This document shows, piece after piece, positions 48,991 through 58,913 of a stretch of 64,000 bases of DNA. The first letter of the stretch is position 1. The number at the start of each line of letters is the position of its first letter. Both the position numbers and the translations under genes were made by a program. The notes under the pieces were generated by a model. That model did no database searches and was not told the origin of the DNA. It was given only the letters and a program-made list of their open reading frames with translations. This DNA is from Paraburkholderia sp. NMBU_R16 (GTDB lineage Bacteria; Pseudomonadota; Gammaproteobacteria; Burkholderiales; Burkholderiaceae). Where the stretch lies: contig NZ_JAAAYE010000020.1 in assembly GCF_013282575.1 (NCBI RefSeq), positions 1 to 64,000 of the forward strand. Reading direction: 5' to 3'.

Positions 48991-50877
48991 ATGTCTGCAT
49001 CAAAACGTCCATCAGCTTCCTCTCATCCCGACACCTCCTCGACGAGCGAGCAGCAGGCCGGAACCGGCCCCGCCGAGGCCCAGCGAATGTTCGATGCATG
49101 GATGAACGCGTGGCGCGCGTTCGCCGAGAAGATGCCGCGGCCGGGCGCGGGCCCAGCGGGCGCGACCATGAACGGCACTGCGATGCCGTTCCCGTTCATG
49201 ATGCCACCGATGCCCGGGGCGACGCCCGGGATGGGCAGTGCTGCCGCGCCGGCATTCGATACGCTAAAGGTGCCTGTCGCTTCGGTGCCGCCGCAGCGAT
49301 TGCAGCAACTGCAGGCCGACTATTCGCGCGAGTGCCTCGAACTCATGAAGCAATTCGGCGCGCCCGGTCTGTCCGCGCCCGAATTGCCGGATCGGCGTTT
49401 CTCGTCCGACGCATGGAAATCGTCGCCGGCGTTCGCGTACATGGCTGCGTGGTATTTGCTCAACGCACGTTATCTGCAGGAGCTTGCCGACGCGCTCGAT
49501 ACCGATCCGAAGACCCGCGAGCGCATTCGCTTCGCGGTCCAGCAGTGGACCGCGGCCACCTCGCCGAGCAACTTTCTCGCGCTCAATCCCGAAGCGCAGA
49601 AAACACTGCTCGAGAGCCACGGCGAGAGCCTTCGCCAGGGCGTGATGAACCTGTTGTCCGATCTGCAGCGCGGGAAAATCTCGCAAAGCGACGAATCGCG
49701 CTTCGTGGTCGGCAAGAATCTCGCCACGACGGAAGGCGCCGTCGTCTTCGAAAACGAGCTGATGCAGCTCATTCAGTACAAGCCGCGGACCGAGAGCGTT
49801 TTCGAGCGGCCGCTCTTGATGGTGCCGCCGTGCATCAACAAGTACTACATCCTCGATCTACAGCCCGAGAGTTCGCTCGTGGCTTATGCGCTCGAGTGCG
49901 GACACCAGGTCTACATGATCTCGTGGCGCAATCCCGATGCGACGCTCGCGGCAAAGACCTGGGACGACTACACGACGGATGGCGTGCTCGCCGCGATCGA
50001 GGTGGTGAAGGCCGTCAGCGGGCGCGAGCAGATCAACACGTTCGGTTTTTGCATCGGCGGGACAATGATTGCGGCCGCGCTCGCCGTGCTCGCGGCACGC
50101 GGCGAGCATCCCGCGGCGTCGATGACGCTGCTCACGGCGATGCTCGATTTCTGCGACACGGGCGTGCTCGATGTCTTCGTCGACGAAGCGCATGTGCTCA
50201 TGCGCGAGCGGACGATCGGCGGGGCGAACGGCACGCCGCCGGGCCTCATGCGCGGCATCGAGTTTGCCAACGCATTCTCGTTTCTGCGGCCGAACGACCT
50301 GGTCTGGAACTATGTCGTCGATAACTATCTAAAGGGCCGCACGCCGGCGTCGTTCGATCTGCTTTATTGGAACAGTGACTCGACGAATTTGCCGGGGCCG
50401 ATGTATGTCTGGTACCTGCGCAACACGTATCTGGAAAACAAGATGCGCGAGCCCGGGGCGCTGACCGTATGCGGCGAGCCGCTCGATCTGTCGCGCATCG
50501 ACGTACCCACGTTCATCTACGGTTCGCGAGACGACCATATCGTGCCTTGGCGGACCGCTTATGCCTCCGCGCCGCTGCTAACCGGGCCGAAGCGGTTCGT
50601 GCTCGGTGCGTCTGGGCACATCGCGGGGGTCATCAATCCGCCCGCGAAAGGCAAGCGCAGCTACTGGGCGCACGAGACGAAGGAGCGCGAGCTCGATGCC
50701 GATCCTGACGCGTGGCTCGGTGCCGCCGTCGAAAAGCCCGGCAGCTGGTGGCCGGAATGGATCGCCTGGCTCGATCAGTACGGCGGCAAGAAAGTGAAGC
50801 CCCGTGCGCAGCTCGGCTCGGCCGGTTATCCGGTCATCGAGCCGGCGCCGGGGCGTTATGTGCAACAGCGCGACTGA
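48991..50877 (+). CDS. phaC: Class I polyhydroxyalkanoate synthase PhaC
   Basis: 628 residues. The N-terminal third (variable Gly/Met/Pro-rich tail, then [12 protein letters not shown]) leads to an alpha/beta-hydrolase core with the PhaC box GFCIGG. The catalytic triad is Cys354, Asp515 (in [11 protein letters not shown]) and His543 (in [13 protein letters not shown]), each 35 positions beyond the C. necator residues C319, D480 and H508. The extra length is all N-terminal. It polymerises (R)-3-hydroxyacyl-CoA into short-chain PHA granules. It heads the phaC-phaA-phaB-phaR cluster. Confidence 0.97.
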   Translation: MSASKRPSASSHPDTSSTSEQQAGTGPAEAQRMFDAWMNAWRAFAEKMPRPGAGPAGATMNGTAMPFPFMMPPMPGATPGMGSAAAPAFDTLKVPVASVPPQRLQQLQADYSRECLELMKQFGAPGLSAPELPDRRFSSDAWKSSPAFAYMAAWYLLNARYLQELADALDTDPKTRERIRFAVQQWTAATSPSNFLALNPEAQKTLLESHGESLRQGVMNLLSDLQRGKISQSDESRFVVGKNLATTEGAVVFENELMQLIQYKPRTESVFERPLLMVPPCINKYYILDLQPESSLVAYALECGHQVYMISWRNPDATLAAKTWDDYTTDGVLAAIEVVKAVSGREQINTFGFCIGGTMIAAALAVLAARGEHPAASMTLLTAMLDFCDTGVLDVFVDEAHVLMRERTIGGANGTPPGLMRGIEFANAFSFLRPNDLVWNYVVDNYLKGRTPASFDLLYWNSDSTNLPGPMYVWYLRNTYLENKMREPGALTVCGEPLDLSRIDVPTFIYGSRDDHIVPWRTAYASAPLLTGPKRFVLGASGHIAGVINPPAKGKRSYWAHETKERELDADPDAWLGAAVEKPGSWWPEWIAWLDQYGGKKVKPRAQLGSAGYPVIEPAPGRYVQQRD

Positions 50878-50975
50878 CGCGCACGCGACGACGGGTATCG
50901 CGTCATGTTCGGCGCGATCGTTTTCAACTGGACGAGTTGCGGTTCTTTGAGCCGCCTCGCTCGAAGGAGCTTCAA

Positions 50976-52157
50976 ATGACAGACGTAGTGATCGTATCGG
51001 CTGCCCGCACGGCGGTCGGCAAATTCGGCGGCTCGCTGGCGCGCATTGCGGCACCCGAGCTCGGCGCGACGGTGATCCGCGCGGTGCTGGAGCGCGCGGG
51101 CGTGAAGCCGGAGCAGATCAGCGAAGTGATCATGGGGCAGGTGCTGACGGCTGGCTCGGGTCAAAACCCGGCGCGCCAGTCGCTCATCAAGGCGGGACTG
51201 CCGAGCGCGGTGCCCGGCATGACGATCAACAAGGTCTGCGGCTCGGGACTCAAGGCGGTCATGCTGGCCGCCAACGCGGTCATCGCCGGCGACGCGGACA
51301 TCGTCGTGGCCGGCGGCCAGGAAAACATGAGTGCCGCGCCGCACGTGCTGCCGGGCTCGCGCGACGGTTTTCGCATGGGCGACGCGAAGCTCGTGGATTC
51401 CATGATCGTCGACGGCCTCTGGGACGTGTATAACCAGTACCACATGGGTGTCACCGCGGAGAATGTCGCCAAGGAGCACGGGATCACGCGCGAGGAGCAG
51501 GACAAGTTCGCGGCGCTCTCGCAAAACAAGGCCGAGGCGGCCCAGAAGGCCGGTCGGTTCGACGACGAGATCGTGCCGGTCGACATTCCTCAGCGTAAGG
51601 GCGAGCCCGTGCGCTTCGCGACCGACGAGTTCGTGCGTCACGGCGTCACGGCCGAATCGCTCGCGGGCCTGAAGCCGGCGTTTTCGAAGGAGGGCACGGT
51701 GACGGCCGCGAATGCATCGGGCCTGAACGACGGCGCGGCCGCGGTGCTCGTCATGTCGGCCAAAAAAGCCGAGGCGCTGGGGCTCACGCCGCTTGCGCGC
51801 ATCAAGGCCTATGCCAACGCGGGCGTGGACCCGAAGGTCATGGGCATGGGTCCGGTGCCGGCTTCGCGCCGGTGCCTCGAGCGCGCCGGCTGGTCGGTCG
51901 GCGATCTCGACCTCATGGAGATCAACGAGGCATTCGCGGCTCAGGCGCTAGCGGTGCACAAGCAAATGGGCTGGGATACGTCGAAGATCAATGTGAACGG
52001 CGGTGCCATCGCGATCGGGCACCCGATCGGAGCGTCCGGCTGCCGTATTCTCGTCACGCTGCTGCACGAGATGAAAAAGCGTGACGCGAAGCGGGGCCTC
52101 GCGTCGCTGTGTATCGGCGGCGGGATGGGCGTCGCGCTGGCCGTCGAGCGAGTCTGA
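50976..52157 (+). CDS. phaA: Acetyl-CoA acetyltransferase (beta-ketothiolase) PhaA
   Basis: 393 residues, identical in length to C. necator PhaA. Active-site Cys88 ([10 protein letters not shown]), the GHPIGASG histidine and Cys379 (LCIGGGMG) are in the expected places. It joins two acetyl-CoA to acetoacetyl-CoA for PHB synthesis. ATG 50976 has a GAAGGAGC site. It lies 98 bases after phaC. Confidence 0.96.
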   Translation: MTDVVIVSAARTAVGKFGGSLARIAAPELGATVIRAVLERAGVKPEQISEVIMGQVLTAGSGQNPARQSLIKAGLPSAVPGMTINKVCGSGLKAVMLAANAVIAGDADIVVAGGQENMSAAPHVLPGSRDGFRMGDAKLVDSMIVDGLWDVYNQYHMGVTAENVAKEHGITREEQDKFAALSQNKAEAAQKAGRFDDEIVPVDIPQRKGEPVRFATDEFVRHGVTAESLAGLKPAFSKEGTVTAANASGLNDGAAAVLVMSAKKAEALGLTPLARIKAYANAGVDPKVMGMGPVPASRRCLERAGWSVGDLDLMEINEAFAAQALAVHKQMGWDTSKINVNGGAIAIGHPIGASGCRILVTLLHEMKKRDAKRGLASLCIGGGMGVALAVERV

Positions 52158-52258
52158 CGCCGGGCGGCATGAGGGCCGCCGGCGCGCCGCGCCTGGGCGG
52201 GCGGCGAAGACGAGGGGCTCGCATGGGCCCTGCAGAAAACGAAAATGGAGCGTGATTC

Positions 52259-52999
52259 ATGAGTCAGCGTATTGCATACGTAACCGGCGGAATGGGTGGC
52301 ATCGGCACCGGTATTTGTCAGCGCCTTCACAAACAGGGCTTCAAGGTGGTCGCCGGCTGCGGGCCGAACTCGCCGCGCCGCGTGACATGGCTCGAGCAGC
52401 AAAAGGCGCTCGGCTTCGAATTCATCGCCTCGGAGGGCAATGTCGGCGATTGGGAATCGACCAAGGATGCGTTCGACAAGGTCAAGGCCGAAGTCGGCGA
52501 AATCGACGTCCTCGTCAACAATGCGGGCATTACGCGCGATGTCGTGTTTCGCAAGATGACGCATGAAGACTGGACCGCGGTCATCGATACGAACCTCACG
52601 AGCCTGTTCAACGTGACGAAGCAGGTCATCGACGGAATGGTCGAGCGCGGCTTCGGGCGCGTCATCAATATTTCGTCGGTCAACGGCCAGAAAGGGCAGT
52701 TCGGCCAGACCAACTATTCGACGGCGAAGGCCGGCATCCACGGCTTTACGATGGCGCTCGCGCAGGAAGTGGCGACCAAGGGCGTGACGGTCAATACGGT
52801 TTCGCCAGGCTATATCGGAACGGATATGGTCAAGTCGATTCGCTCCGACGTGCTCGAGAAGATCATTGCGACGATTCCCGTGCGCCGGCTCGGCACGCCG
52901 GACGAGATCGCGTCGATCGTGGCGTGGCTCGCATCCGACGAGTCCGGTTTCGCCACGGGTGCCGACTTCTCGTTGAATGGCGGTTTGCACATGGGCTGA
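52259..52999 (+). CDS. phaB: Acetoacetyl-CoA reductase PhaB
   Basis: 246 residues, a short-chain dehydrogenase with the NADPH-binding [18 protein letters not shown] and the catalytic Ser-Tyr-Lys ([15 protein letters not shown]). Sequence and length match PhaB, which makes (R)-3-hydroxybutyryl-CoA. The ATG has a GGAGCG site. It follows phaA by 101 bases. Confidence 0.97.
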   Translation: MSQRIAYVTGGMGGIGTGICQRLHKQGFKVVAGCGPNSPRRVTWLEQQKALGFEFIASEGNVGDWESTKDAFDKVKAEVGEIDVLVNNAGITRDVVFRKMTHEDWTAVIDTNLTSLFNVTKQVIDGMVERGFGRVINISSVNGQKGQFGQTNYSTAKAGIHGFTMALAQEVATKGVTVNTVSPGYIGTDMVKSIRSDVLEKIIATIPVRRLGTPDEIASIVAWLASDESGFATGADFSLNGGLHMG

Positions 53000-53071
53000 T
53001 GCGGGGGCGGCTGGCCGGCTTTCACGCCCCGGCCGCTTTTCGCGTCAGAGCGTTTCGGTTTCGGGGGTCCG

Positions 53072-53096
53072 GCCTGCCCGCGTTGCGCGGGCAGGC
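53072..53096. other. Strong hairpin between phaB and phaR
   Basis: GCCTGCCCGCG (53072-53082) pairs perfectly with CGCGGGCAGGC (53086-53096) around TTG. No T-tract follows. It could be a weak terminator or attenuator, or, as a dyad in the phaR leader, an operator. PhaR autoregulates in relatives, but I cannot show that it binds here. Confidence 0.55.
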
Positions 53097-53145
53097 GCGC
53101 GGGCGCCATTACTGCGCTGCGTTTGCGTTCATAAAGAAGGCGTAC

Positions 53146-53718
53146 ATGTCGACTACAAAGAAAACAGCCGAGCGATTCATCAAAAAATATCCGAATCGCC
53201 GGCTCTATGACACGGAGACGAGCACCTACATCACGTTGAGCGACGTGAAGCAACTCGTGCTCGAGCAGGAGGAGTTCAAGGTCATCGACGCCAAGACCAA
53301 CGAAGATCTGACGCGCAGCATTTTGCTGCAGATCATCCTCGAGGAGGAAAGCGGCGGGGTGCCGATGTTCTCGTCGTCGATGCTCTCGCAGATCATCCGT
53401 TTTTACGGGCACGCGATGCAGGGCATGATGGGGACCTACCTCGAAAAGAACATCCAGGCCTTCATCGACATTCAGAACAAGCTCACCGAGCAATCGAAAA
53501 ATCTCTACGAAGGCAATGCGCTCAACCCCGAAGTCTGGTCCCAGTTCATGAACATGCAGGCGCCGATGATGCAGGGCATGATGACGAGTTACATCGAACA
53601 GTCGAAGAACATGTTCGTCCAGTTGCAAGAGCAGATGCAGAACCAGGCGAAGACCATGTTCAGCACGTTTCCATTCAACAAGCCGGGCGGCGCCGGGCCC
53701 GAGCCCGAGAAAAAGTAA
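53146..53718 (+). CDS. phaR: Polyhydroxyalkanoate synthesis repressor PhaR
   Basis: 190 residues. The N-terminal PHB/PHA accumulation-regulator DNA-binding domain (FIKKYPNRRLYDTETSTYIT) is followed by the helical PHB-binding part (FIDIQNKLTEQSK, with a Met/Gln-rich stretch). PhaR represses phasin and its own gene until PHB granules titrate it away. ATG 53146 is preceded by AAGAAGG. The upstream frame overlapping phaB is not used. Confidence 0.95.
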   Translation: MSTTKKTAERFIKKYPNRRLYDTETSTYITLSDVKQLVLEQEEFKVIDAKTNEDLTRSILLQIILEEESGGVPMFSSSMLSQIIRFYGHAMQGMMGTYLEKNIQAFIDIQNKLTEQSKNLYEGNALNPEVWSQFMNMQAPMMQGMMTSYIEQSKNMFVQLQEQMQNQAKTMFSTFPFNKPGGAGPEPEKK

Positions 53719-53750
53719 CCCGCGCTCGACGCCCGAACGTCCGGCCACCC

Positions 53751-54644
53751 TCAGCCCAGATGTCCTATGAGCGCATCGGCGACGGCTTCGGGCGCTTCGC
53801 GCGGCGGAAAATGCCCGACTCCGTCGAGCACGAGGCGTCGGTAGCCCCCTGTGAAATAGCGCTCCAGGCCGGCGGAAAGCTCCGGTTCGTCGCACCCGTC
53901 GGCGCCGCCCTGGATCATCAGCGTAGGTGTCGCCAGCGTTTCGATTGCATGGAGCCGCAACCGTAGCGGCTCGTAATCGGGGTCGGTCGGGTCGCCCGTG
54001 CACCAGCGCGTGCGGTAGCCGTTGAGCGTGATTTCCGCCCAGTCGGGATTGTCGAAGGCACGTGCGGTCGCCTCGAATTCCGCGTCGTCGAACCAGCCCG
54101 GTGGAGACCACGTTTCCCACTGGATCCGGGCGAAGCCTTTCGGGTCTCGTCGCACCGCGGCAGGGCCATCGTCGAGCGTCATGAACCATTGATACCAGAA
54201 GCGGCGCGCCTGAGCGAACGTGTCCGGCAGCTCGAAAGCACCTTTCGGCTGGAAGGCCAGCGCGATTGCCGCAATCCGCTTCACGCGTTCGGGAAAGAGC
54301 GCCCCGAGCGTGTAGGCCACGCGAGCGCCCCAATCGTGGCCGATTACATCGAAACGCGCGATACCGAGCGCATCGGCCAGATCGATGGCGTCCTGTGCCA
54401 ATGCGACGCCCGTACCGTCGCGCATCGTGTCCTCGCGCAGGAAACGCGTCGCGCCGAATCCGCGTAATTCGGGCACGATGGTGCGCCATCCCGCGGCGTT
54501 GAGCCGCGGGGCGATGCCGAGCCAGGCGCGCCCGGAATCGGGCCAGCCGTGCAGCAGCAGAACCGGTGGACCGTCGGACGGGCCCGTGTCGGTGTAGGCG
54601 ATATCGAGCTTGCTGGTTCGAATGTGACGTGGATGATCGAGCAT
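53751..54644 (-). CDS. Alpha/beta-hydrolase (epoxide hydrolase / haloalkane dehalogenase-like)
   Basis: 297 residues. The oxyanion-hole motif [12 protein letters not shown], the nucleophile elbow GHDWG (Asp104) and a C-terminal histidine in [11 protein letters not shown] form an Asp-His hydrolase site. An Asp nucleophile points to epoxide hydrolase, haloalkane dehalogenase or fluoroacetate-dehalogenase relatives, not an esterase; the substrate is unknown. It is convergent with phaR and divergent from rimO, so it is a separate unit. Confidence 0.88.
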   Translation of the reverse strand: MLDHPRHIRTSKLDIAYTDTGPSDGPPVLLLHGWPDSGRAWLGIAPRLNAAGWRTIVPELRGFGATRFLREDTMRDGTGVALAQDAIDLADALGIARFDVIGHDWGARVAYTLGALFPERVKRIAAIALAFQPKGAFELPDTFAQARRFWYQWFMTLDDGPAAVRRDPKGFARIQWETWSPPGWFDDAEFEATARAFDNPDWAEITLNGYRTRWCTGDPTDPDYEPLRLRLHAIETLATPTLMIQGGADGCDEPELSAGLERYFTGGYRRLVLDGVGHFPPREAPEAVADALIGHLG

Positions 54645-54776
54645 CGCTTTTCTCCGCGGAAAATCGTGCAGGATGGGGCGGGCCGGGGCCGCGCAGTTCA
54701 GAAAGGTTACCGCAGAGCGCGCGTGAATGCGTTGCGTCGGGCCGAGCCGGTGTCGATGCGACGCGGTACAATACGC

Positions 54777-54782
54777 GGTTTT
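54777..54782 (+). promoter_or_regulatory. Candidate -10 element for rimO
   Basis: TACAAT about 92 bases before the rimO ATG; no clear -35. Confidence 0.4.
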
Positions 54783-54874
54783 CCCGTCATATCGGACAAC
54801 GGGCCGGAACGCGCGTCGTTCGCAGCCGTTCGCCGCTACGCGCCATTCGTTCCCGTTATCGCTGGATCCATCAC

Positions 54875-56272
54875 ATGCCCCAGAGTTCTTCTCCCGCCGC
54901 GGCTATGCCTACGCCTGCGGCCCCTAAGGTCGGTTTCGTCTCGCTCGGCTGCCCGAAGGCCCTCGTCGACTCCGAGCAGATCATTACGCAGCTGCGGGCG
55001 GAGGGCTACGAGATTTCCGGCACCTACGACGGCGCCGATCTCGTGGTCGTCAACACATGCGGTTTCATCGACGAGGCGGTGCAGGAAAGCCTCGATGCCA
55101 TCGGCGAAGCGCTGACCGAAAACGGTAAGGTCATCGTGACCGGGTGCCTCGGCGCGAAAAAAAGCGCGAGCGGCTCGGGCCTCATCGAAGAGGTTCATCC
55201 GAAAGTCCTGGCCGTGACGGGGCCGCATGCGGTGGGCGAGGTCATGCAGGCGGTGCACAGCCATTTGCCGAAACCGCACGATCCGTTCGTCGATCTGGTT
55301 CCGCCGGCCGGCATCAAGCTGACACCGCGGCATTATGCCTATCTGAAGATTTCCGAAGGCTGCAATCATCGCTGCAGCTTTTGCATCATCCCGTCGATGC
55401 GCGGCGATCTCGTATCGCGTCCCGTTGCCGAAGTCATGCTCGAGGCCGAAAATCTCTTCAAATCGGGAGTCAAGGAACTGCTCGTCATCTCGCAGGACAC
55501 GAGCGCCTACGGGGTCGACGTCAAATTCCGCACGGGCTTCTGGAATGGCCGTCCGGTCAAGACGCGCATGACCGAGCTCGTCGGCGCCCTCGGCGAGCTG
55601 GCCGCGCAGTACGGCGCATGGGTGCGGCTGCACTACGTCTACCCGTACCCGCACGTCGACGAGATCATTCCGATGATGGCCGAAGGGCCATACCAGGGCC
55701 ATGTGCTGCCCTACCTCGATGTGCCGTTCCAGCATGCCGATCCGCAGGTGCTCAAGCGCATGAAGCGCCCCGCCAACGCCGAACGCACATTGGAGCGTGT
55801 GGCGGCCTGGCGACGCATGTGCCCCGATCTCACGATCCGCAGCACGTTCATCGCCGGATTCCCCGGCGAGACGGAAGCGCAATTCGAGACGCTCCTCGAA
55901 TTCATTCGGGCCGCGGAGCTCGATCGCGTCGGCTGCTTCGCGTACTCTCCTGTCGAGGGTGCGAGTGCGAACGAGCTCGATGGCGCGCTGCCCGACGAAG
56001 TCCGCGAGGCGCGCCGCGCGCGTTTCATGGAAGTGGCCGAGGAAGTGTCGGCCAAGCGCATGACGCGCAAGGTCGGCAAGACGGTCAAGGTGCTCATCGA
56101 CGAGGTTCATGCCGAAGGCGGGATCGGCCGCACGGCTGCCGACGCGCCGGAGATCGACGGCGTCGTCTACGTCGCGCCGGCTACGAAGGCGTCGAAGCGC
56201 TACAAGGTCGGTGAGTTCGTGTCGGTCCGGATCACGGGTGCAGACAGCCACGATCTATGGGGAGAAGTCTGA
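54875..56272 (+). CDS. rimO: Ribosomal protein S12 methylthiotransferase RimO
   Basis: 465 residues from ATG 54875. The N-terminal MTTase domain has cysteines C26, C62 and C91; the radical-SAM motif CNHRCSFC gives C163, C167 and C170; a C-terminal TRAM domain ends the protein. The [16 protein letters not shown] start is RimO-specific. It adds a methylthio group to Asp89 of S12, using two [4Fe-4S] clusters. The frame is open further upstream but without family resemblance. Confidence 0.96.
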   Translation: MPQSSSPAAAMPTPAAPKVGFVSLGCPKALVDSEQIITQLRAEGYEISGTYDGADLVVVNTCGFIDEAVQESLDAIGEALTENGKVIVTGCLGAKKSASGSGLIEEVHPKVLAVTGPHAVGEVMQAVHSHLPKPHDPFVDLVPPAGIKLTPRHYAYLKISEGCNHRCSFCIIPSMRGDLVSRPVAEVMLEAENLFKSGVKELLVISQDTSAYGVDVKFRTGFWNGRPVKTRMTELVGALGELAAQYGAWVRLHYVYPYPHVDEIIPMMAEGPYQGHVLPYLDVPFQHADPQVLKRMKRPANAERTLERVAAWRRMCPDLTIRSTFIAGFPGETEAQFETLLEFIRAAELDRVGCFAYSPVEGASANELDGALPDEVREARRARFMEVAEEVSAKRMTRKVGKTVKVLIDEVHAEGGIGRTAADAPEIDGVVYVAPATKASKRYKVGEFVSVRITGADSHDLWGEV

Positions 56273-56404
56273 ACGGCGGCTCCCCGCCGGTCCCCGACAT
56301 TCGCCGCACTTCGCTGCCTTGATGTATCTGCATCGTACCGACAACCCAGTGTAGCCATCGGTGCCGCTTAGCGCCGACCACTGCACGAGACTACGGAGAC
56401 AGCA

Positions 56405-57589
56405 ATGCAACGTGAAGTGGTGATAGTGAGCGGTGTACGCACGGCGATCGGCGATTTCGGCGGCAGCCTCAAGGACTTTGCGCCGACCGAGCTCGGCGCG
56501 CGCGTCGTCAAGGAAGCGCTTCGCCGCGCGGGAGTATCGGGCGAGGACGTTGGACACGTCGTTTTCGGCAACGTGATTCAAACCGAGCCGAAGGACATGT
56601 ATCTCGCGCGCGTGGCGGCGCTCAACGCCGGCGTGGCGCAACACGCACCGGCCATGACGGTCAACCGGCTATGCGGTTCGGGTCTGCAGGCCATCGTGTC
56701 CGCCGCACAAAGCATCTTGCTCGGCGATGCCGATATTGCCGTTGCCGGCGGTGCCGAAAGCATGAGCCGGGCGCCCTATATCGCGCCGGCCGCTCGCTTC
56801 GGGCAGCGCATGGGCGACGCGCGCTTCGTCGACATGATGCTCGGCGCGCTGCACGATCCGTTCGAGTCGTTTCATATGGGTGTGACCGCCGAAAACGTGG
56901 CCCGCCGGTACGGAATCACGCGTGAAATGCAGGACGCGCTCGCGGTCGAATCGCACCGGCGCGCTTCGCGCGCGATCCGCGAAGGCTACTTCAGCAATCA
57001 GATTCTGCCCATCGCATCGCAGGGCAAGAAAGGCGAAACGATCTTCGATACGGACGAGCACGTTCGCCATGACACGTCGGCCGCCGATCTCGCTCGCTTG
57101 AAGCCCGTCTATCAGAGGGAGGGCGGAACGGTGACGGCCGGCAACGCATCGGGTATCAACGATGGCGCCGGCGCGCTCGTGCTGATGGAGCATGGCACGG
57201 CCAAGGCGCGCGGCATCGCGCCGCTCGCGCGGCTCGTCGCGTACGGGCACGCGGGTGTCGACCCCGCCTACATGGGCATTGGGCCCGTGCCGGCCACACG
57301 TCAGGCGCTCGAGCGCGCCGGGCTGCAAGTGGGCGATCTCGATGTGATCGAAGCAAACGAGGCGTTCGCCGCACAGGCCTGCGCGGTGTCTGCCGAGCTC
57401 GGCTTCGATCCGGCCAAGGTCAACCCGAACGGCTCGGGCATTTCGCTCGGGCATCCGATCGGCGCAACCGGTGCCATCATTGCGGTCAAGACGATCTACG
57501 AACTGGCTCGCAGCGGCGGGCGCTACGGCCTCGCGACGATGTGCATCGGCGGCGGCCAGGGTATCGCCGCGATCTTCGAGCGGCTTTGA
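56405..57589 (+). CDS. bktB: Beta-ketothiolase BktB
   Basis: 394 residues. The sequence follows C. necator BktB almost throughout (VVSGVRTAIG, GNVIQTEPKDMY, NRLCGSGLQAIVSAAQ), with Cys90, a GHPIGATG histidine and Cys380 as catalytic residues. BktB prefers longer substrates such as 3-ketovaleryl-CoA, giving hydroxyvalerate units in PHA, unlike PhaA. A GAGACAGC stretch precedes the ATG. The stop codon lies in the first copy of a 10-bp tandem repeat. Confidence 0.92.
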   Translation: MQREVVIVSGVRTAIGDFGGSLKDFAPTELGARVVKEALRRAGVSGEDVGHVVFGNVIQTEPKDMYLARVAALNAGVAQHAPAMTVNRLCGSGLQAIVSAAQSILLGDADIAVAGGAESMSRAPYIAPAARFGQRMGDARFVDMMLGALHDPFESFHMGVTAENVARRYGITREMQDALAVESHRRASRAIREGYFSNQILPIASQGKKGETIFDTDEHVRHDTSAADLARLKPVYQREGGTVTAGNASGINDGAGALVLMEHGTAKARGIAPLARLVAYGHAGVDPAYMGIGPVPATRQALERAGLQVGDLDVIEANEAFAAQACAVSAELGFDPAKVNPNGSGISLGHPIGATGAIIAVKTIYELARSGGRYGLATMCIGGGQGIAAIFERL

Positions 57590-57641
57590 AGGGCTTTGAA
57601 GGGCTTTGAAGGGCTTTGAAGGGCTTTGAAGGGCTTTGAAG
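57582..57641. repeat. Six-copy 10-bp perfect tandem repeat at the bktB stop
   Basis: GGCTTTGAAG is repeated six times without a mismatch. The first copy contains the last bktB codons and its TGA; the others are non-coding. The array lies between AGCGGC (57579-57584) and GCCGCT (57650-57655), which is followed by TTTTT, so a small terminator hairpin may have had its loop enlarged by the repeats. Confidence 0.95.
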
Positions 57642-57682
57642 GGCGAGGGGCCGCTTTTTTATTCTTCCATCATCAATCGAAC

Positions 57683-58870
57683 ATGACCGATTCGAAATCT
57701 CAGCGCGCGCCGCAAACGCGCATCGTCCATCCCGACATCGAGCTCGCACCCGGCTTTGCGTCGTTCGCCGCGCCGGTCGTGCGGGCGTCGACCGTCGTAT
57801 TTCCCGATCTGGCGGCCGTTCGCGCGGCCGATTGGCGCGACGAATCGCAATGGCGTTACGGGCTGCATGCCACGCCGACTTCGGCGGCGCTCGCCCAGCG
57901 CATTGCCGCGATCGAGGGCGGGCAGTACGCACTGCTGCAACCGTCGGGTCTGGCCGCCATTTCGAATGTCTACTTCGGGATCGTGAAGGCCGGAGACGAC
58001 GTGCTCATTCCCGATAACGTCTATTCGCCCAATCGGGACCACGGAGAATGGCTCGCGCGCGATTTCGGCGTGACGGTTCGCTACTACGATCCGCTCGTCG
58101 GCGCGGGGATTGCCGATCTCATCAGGCCCAATACACGGCTGATCTGGATCGAGGCGCCGGGTTCGGTGACGATGGAAGTACCGGACGTGCGGGCGATCGC
58201 CGCGGCCGCGCGCACGCGTAACGTCGTGACCGCCATCGATAACACCTACTCGGCGGGCCTCGCCTTCCGTCCGTTGGAACTGGGCGTCGACATCTCGGTT
58301 CAGGCATTGACCAAGTATCAATCGGGCGGCAGCGATGTGCTCATGGGAGCGACGATTACGATCGATCGCGACTTGCATTTGAAGCTCAAGCAAGCGCGCA
58401 TGCGTCTCGGCGTCGGTGTCTCGGCCGACGACTGCTCGCTCGTTTTGCGCAGCCTGCCGAGCATGAAGGCGCGCTTCGAAACGCATGACCGCACGGCGCT
58501 TGCGCTGGCGCGCTGGCTCAAGACGCGAGGAGAGATTGCAGCAGTGCTGCACCCGGCCTTCGAGGATTGCCCGGGGCACGAGGTGTTCATGCGCGAGTTC
58601 ACGGGCGCGGGCGGGCTGTTCTCGGTCATCTTCGATGCGCGCTACAGCCCGGCGCAAATCGACGCGTTCGTCGAGGCGCTCGAGCTCTTTGCCATCGGTT
58701 GGAGTTGGGGCGGGGCGCACAGCCTCGCCATGCCCTACGACGTGGCGAAGATGCGGACTGCATCGCAATGGCCGCATCGCGGCACACTGGTGCGCTTTTA
58801 TGCGGGTCTCGAGGACGAGTCGGACCTTCGAGCCGACATCGAGCGGGCGATGGCGTCGGCCCTAGGCTGA
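57683..58870 (+). CDS. metC: Cystathionine beta-lyase (Cys/Met metabolism PLP enzyme)
   Basis: 395 residues of the Cys/Met-metabolism PLP family. RYGLHATPTSAALAQRIAAI, the PLP-contact LQPSGLAAISNVYFG, IEAPGSVTMEVPD, and Lys211 in ALTKYQSGGSD as the Schiff-base lysine are present. The TKYQSGGSDVLMGA pattern and length fit MetC, which converts cystathionine to homocysteine, though other members of the family are similar. It starts 93 bases after bktB. Confidence 0.88.
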   Translation: MTDSKSQRAPQTRIVHPDIELAPGFASFAAPVVRASTVVFPDLAAVRAADWRDESQWRYGLHATPTSAALAQRIAAIEGGQYALLQPSGLAAISNVYFGIVKAGDDVLIPDNVYSPNRDHGEWLARDFGVTVRYYDPLVGAGIADLIRPNTRLIWIEAPGSVTMEVPDVRAIAAAARTRNVVTAIDNTYSAGLAFRPLELGVDISVQALTKYQSGGSDVLMGATITIDRDLHLKLKQARMRLGVGVSADDCSLVLRSLPSMKARFETHDRTALALARWLKTRGEIAAVLHPAFEDCPGHEVFMREFTGAGGLFSVIFDARYSPAQIDAFVEALELFAIGWSWGGAHSLAMPYDVAKMRTASQWPHRGTLVRFYAGLEDESDLRADIERAMASALG

Positions 58871-58879
58871 CAGCGGTAT

Positions 58880-58908
58880 CGATGACGGACGGGCGCGCGC
58901 CGTCATCG
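58880..58908. terminator. Hairpin between convergent metC and serB
   Basis: CGATGACGG (58880-58888) pairs with CCGTCATCG (58900-58908) around 11 bases. Position between two gene ends suggests a shared terminator, but neither side has a T-run. Confidence 0.55.
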
Positions 58909-58913
58909 TCGTA

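Noticed and set aside
52810-54771. 653-codon minus-strand frame covering phaR and the alpha/beta-hydrolase
   Set aside because: Frame-shifted shadow of the real hydrolase plus antisense of phaR; no start signals or family resemblance.
57582-57641. CRISPR array
   Set aside because: The 10-bp units are contiguous without spacers and far too short; no cas genes are in the window.
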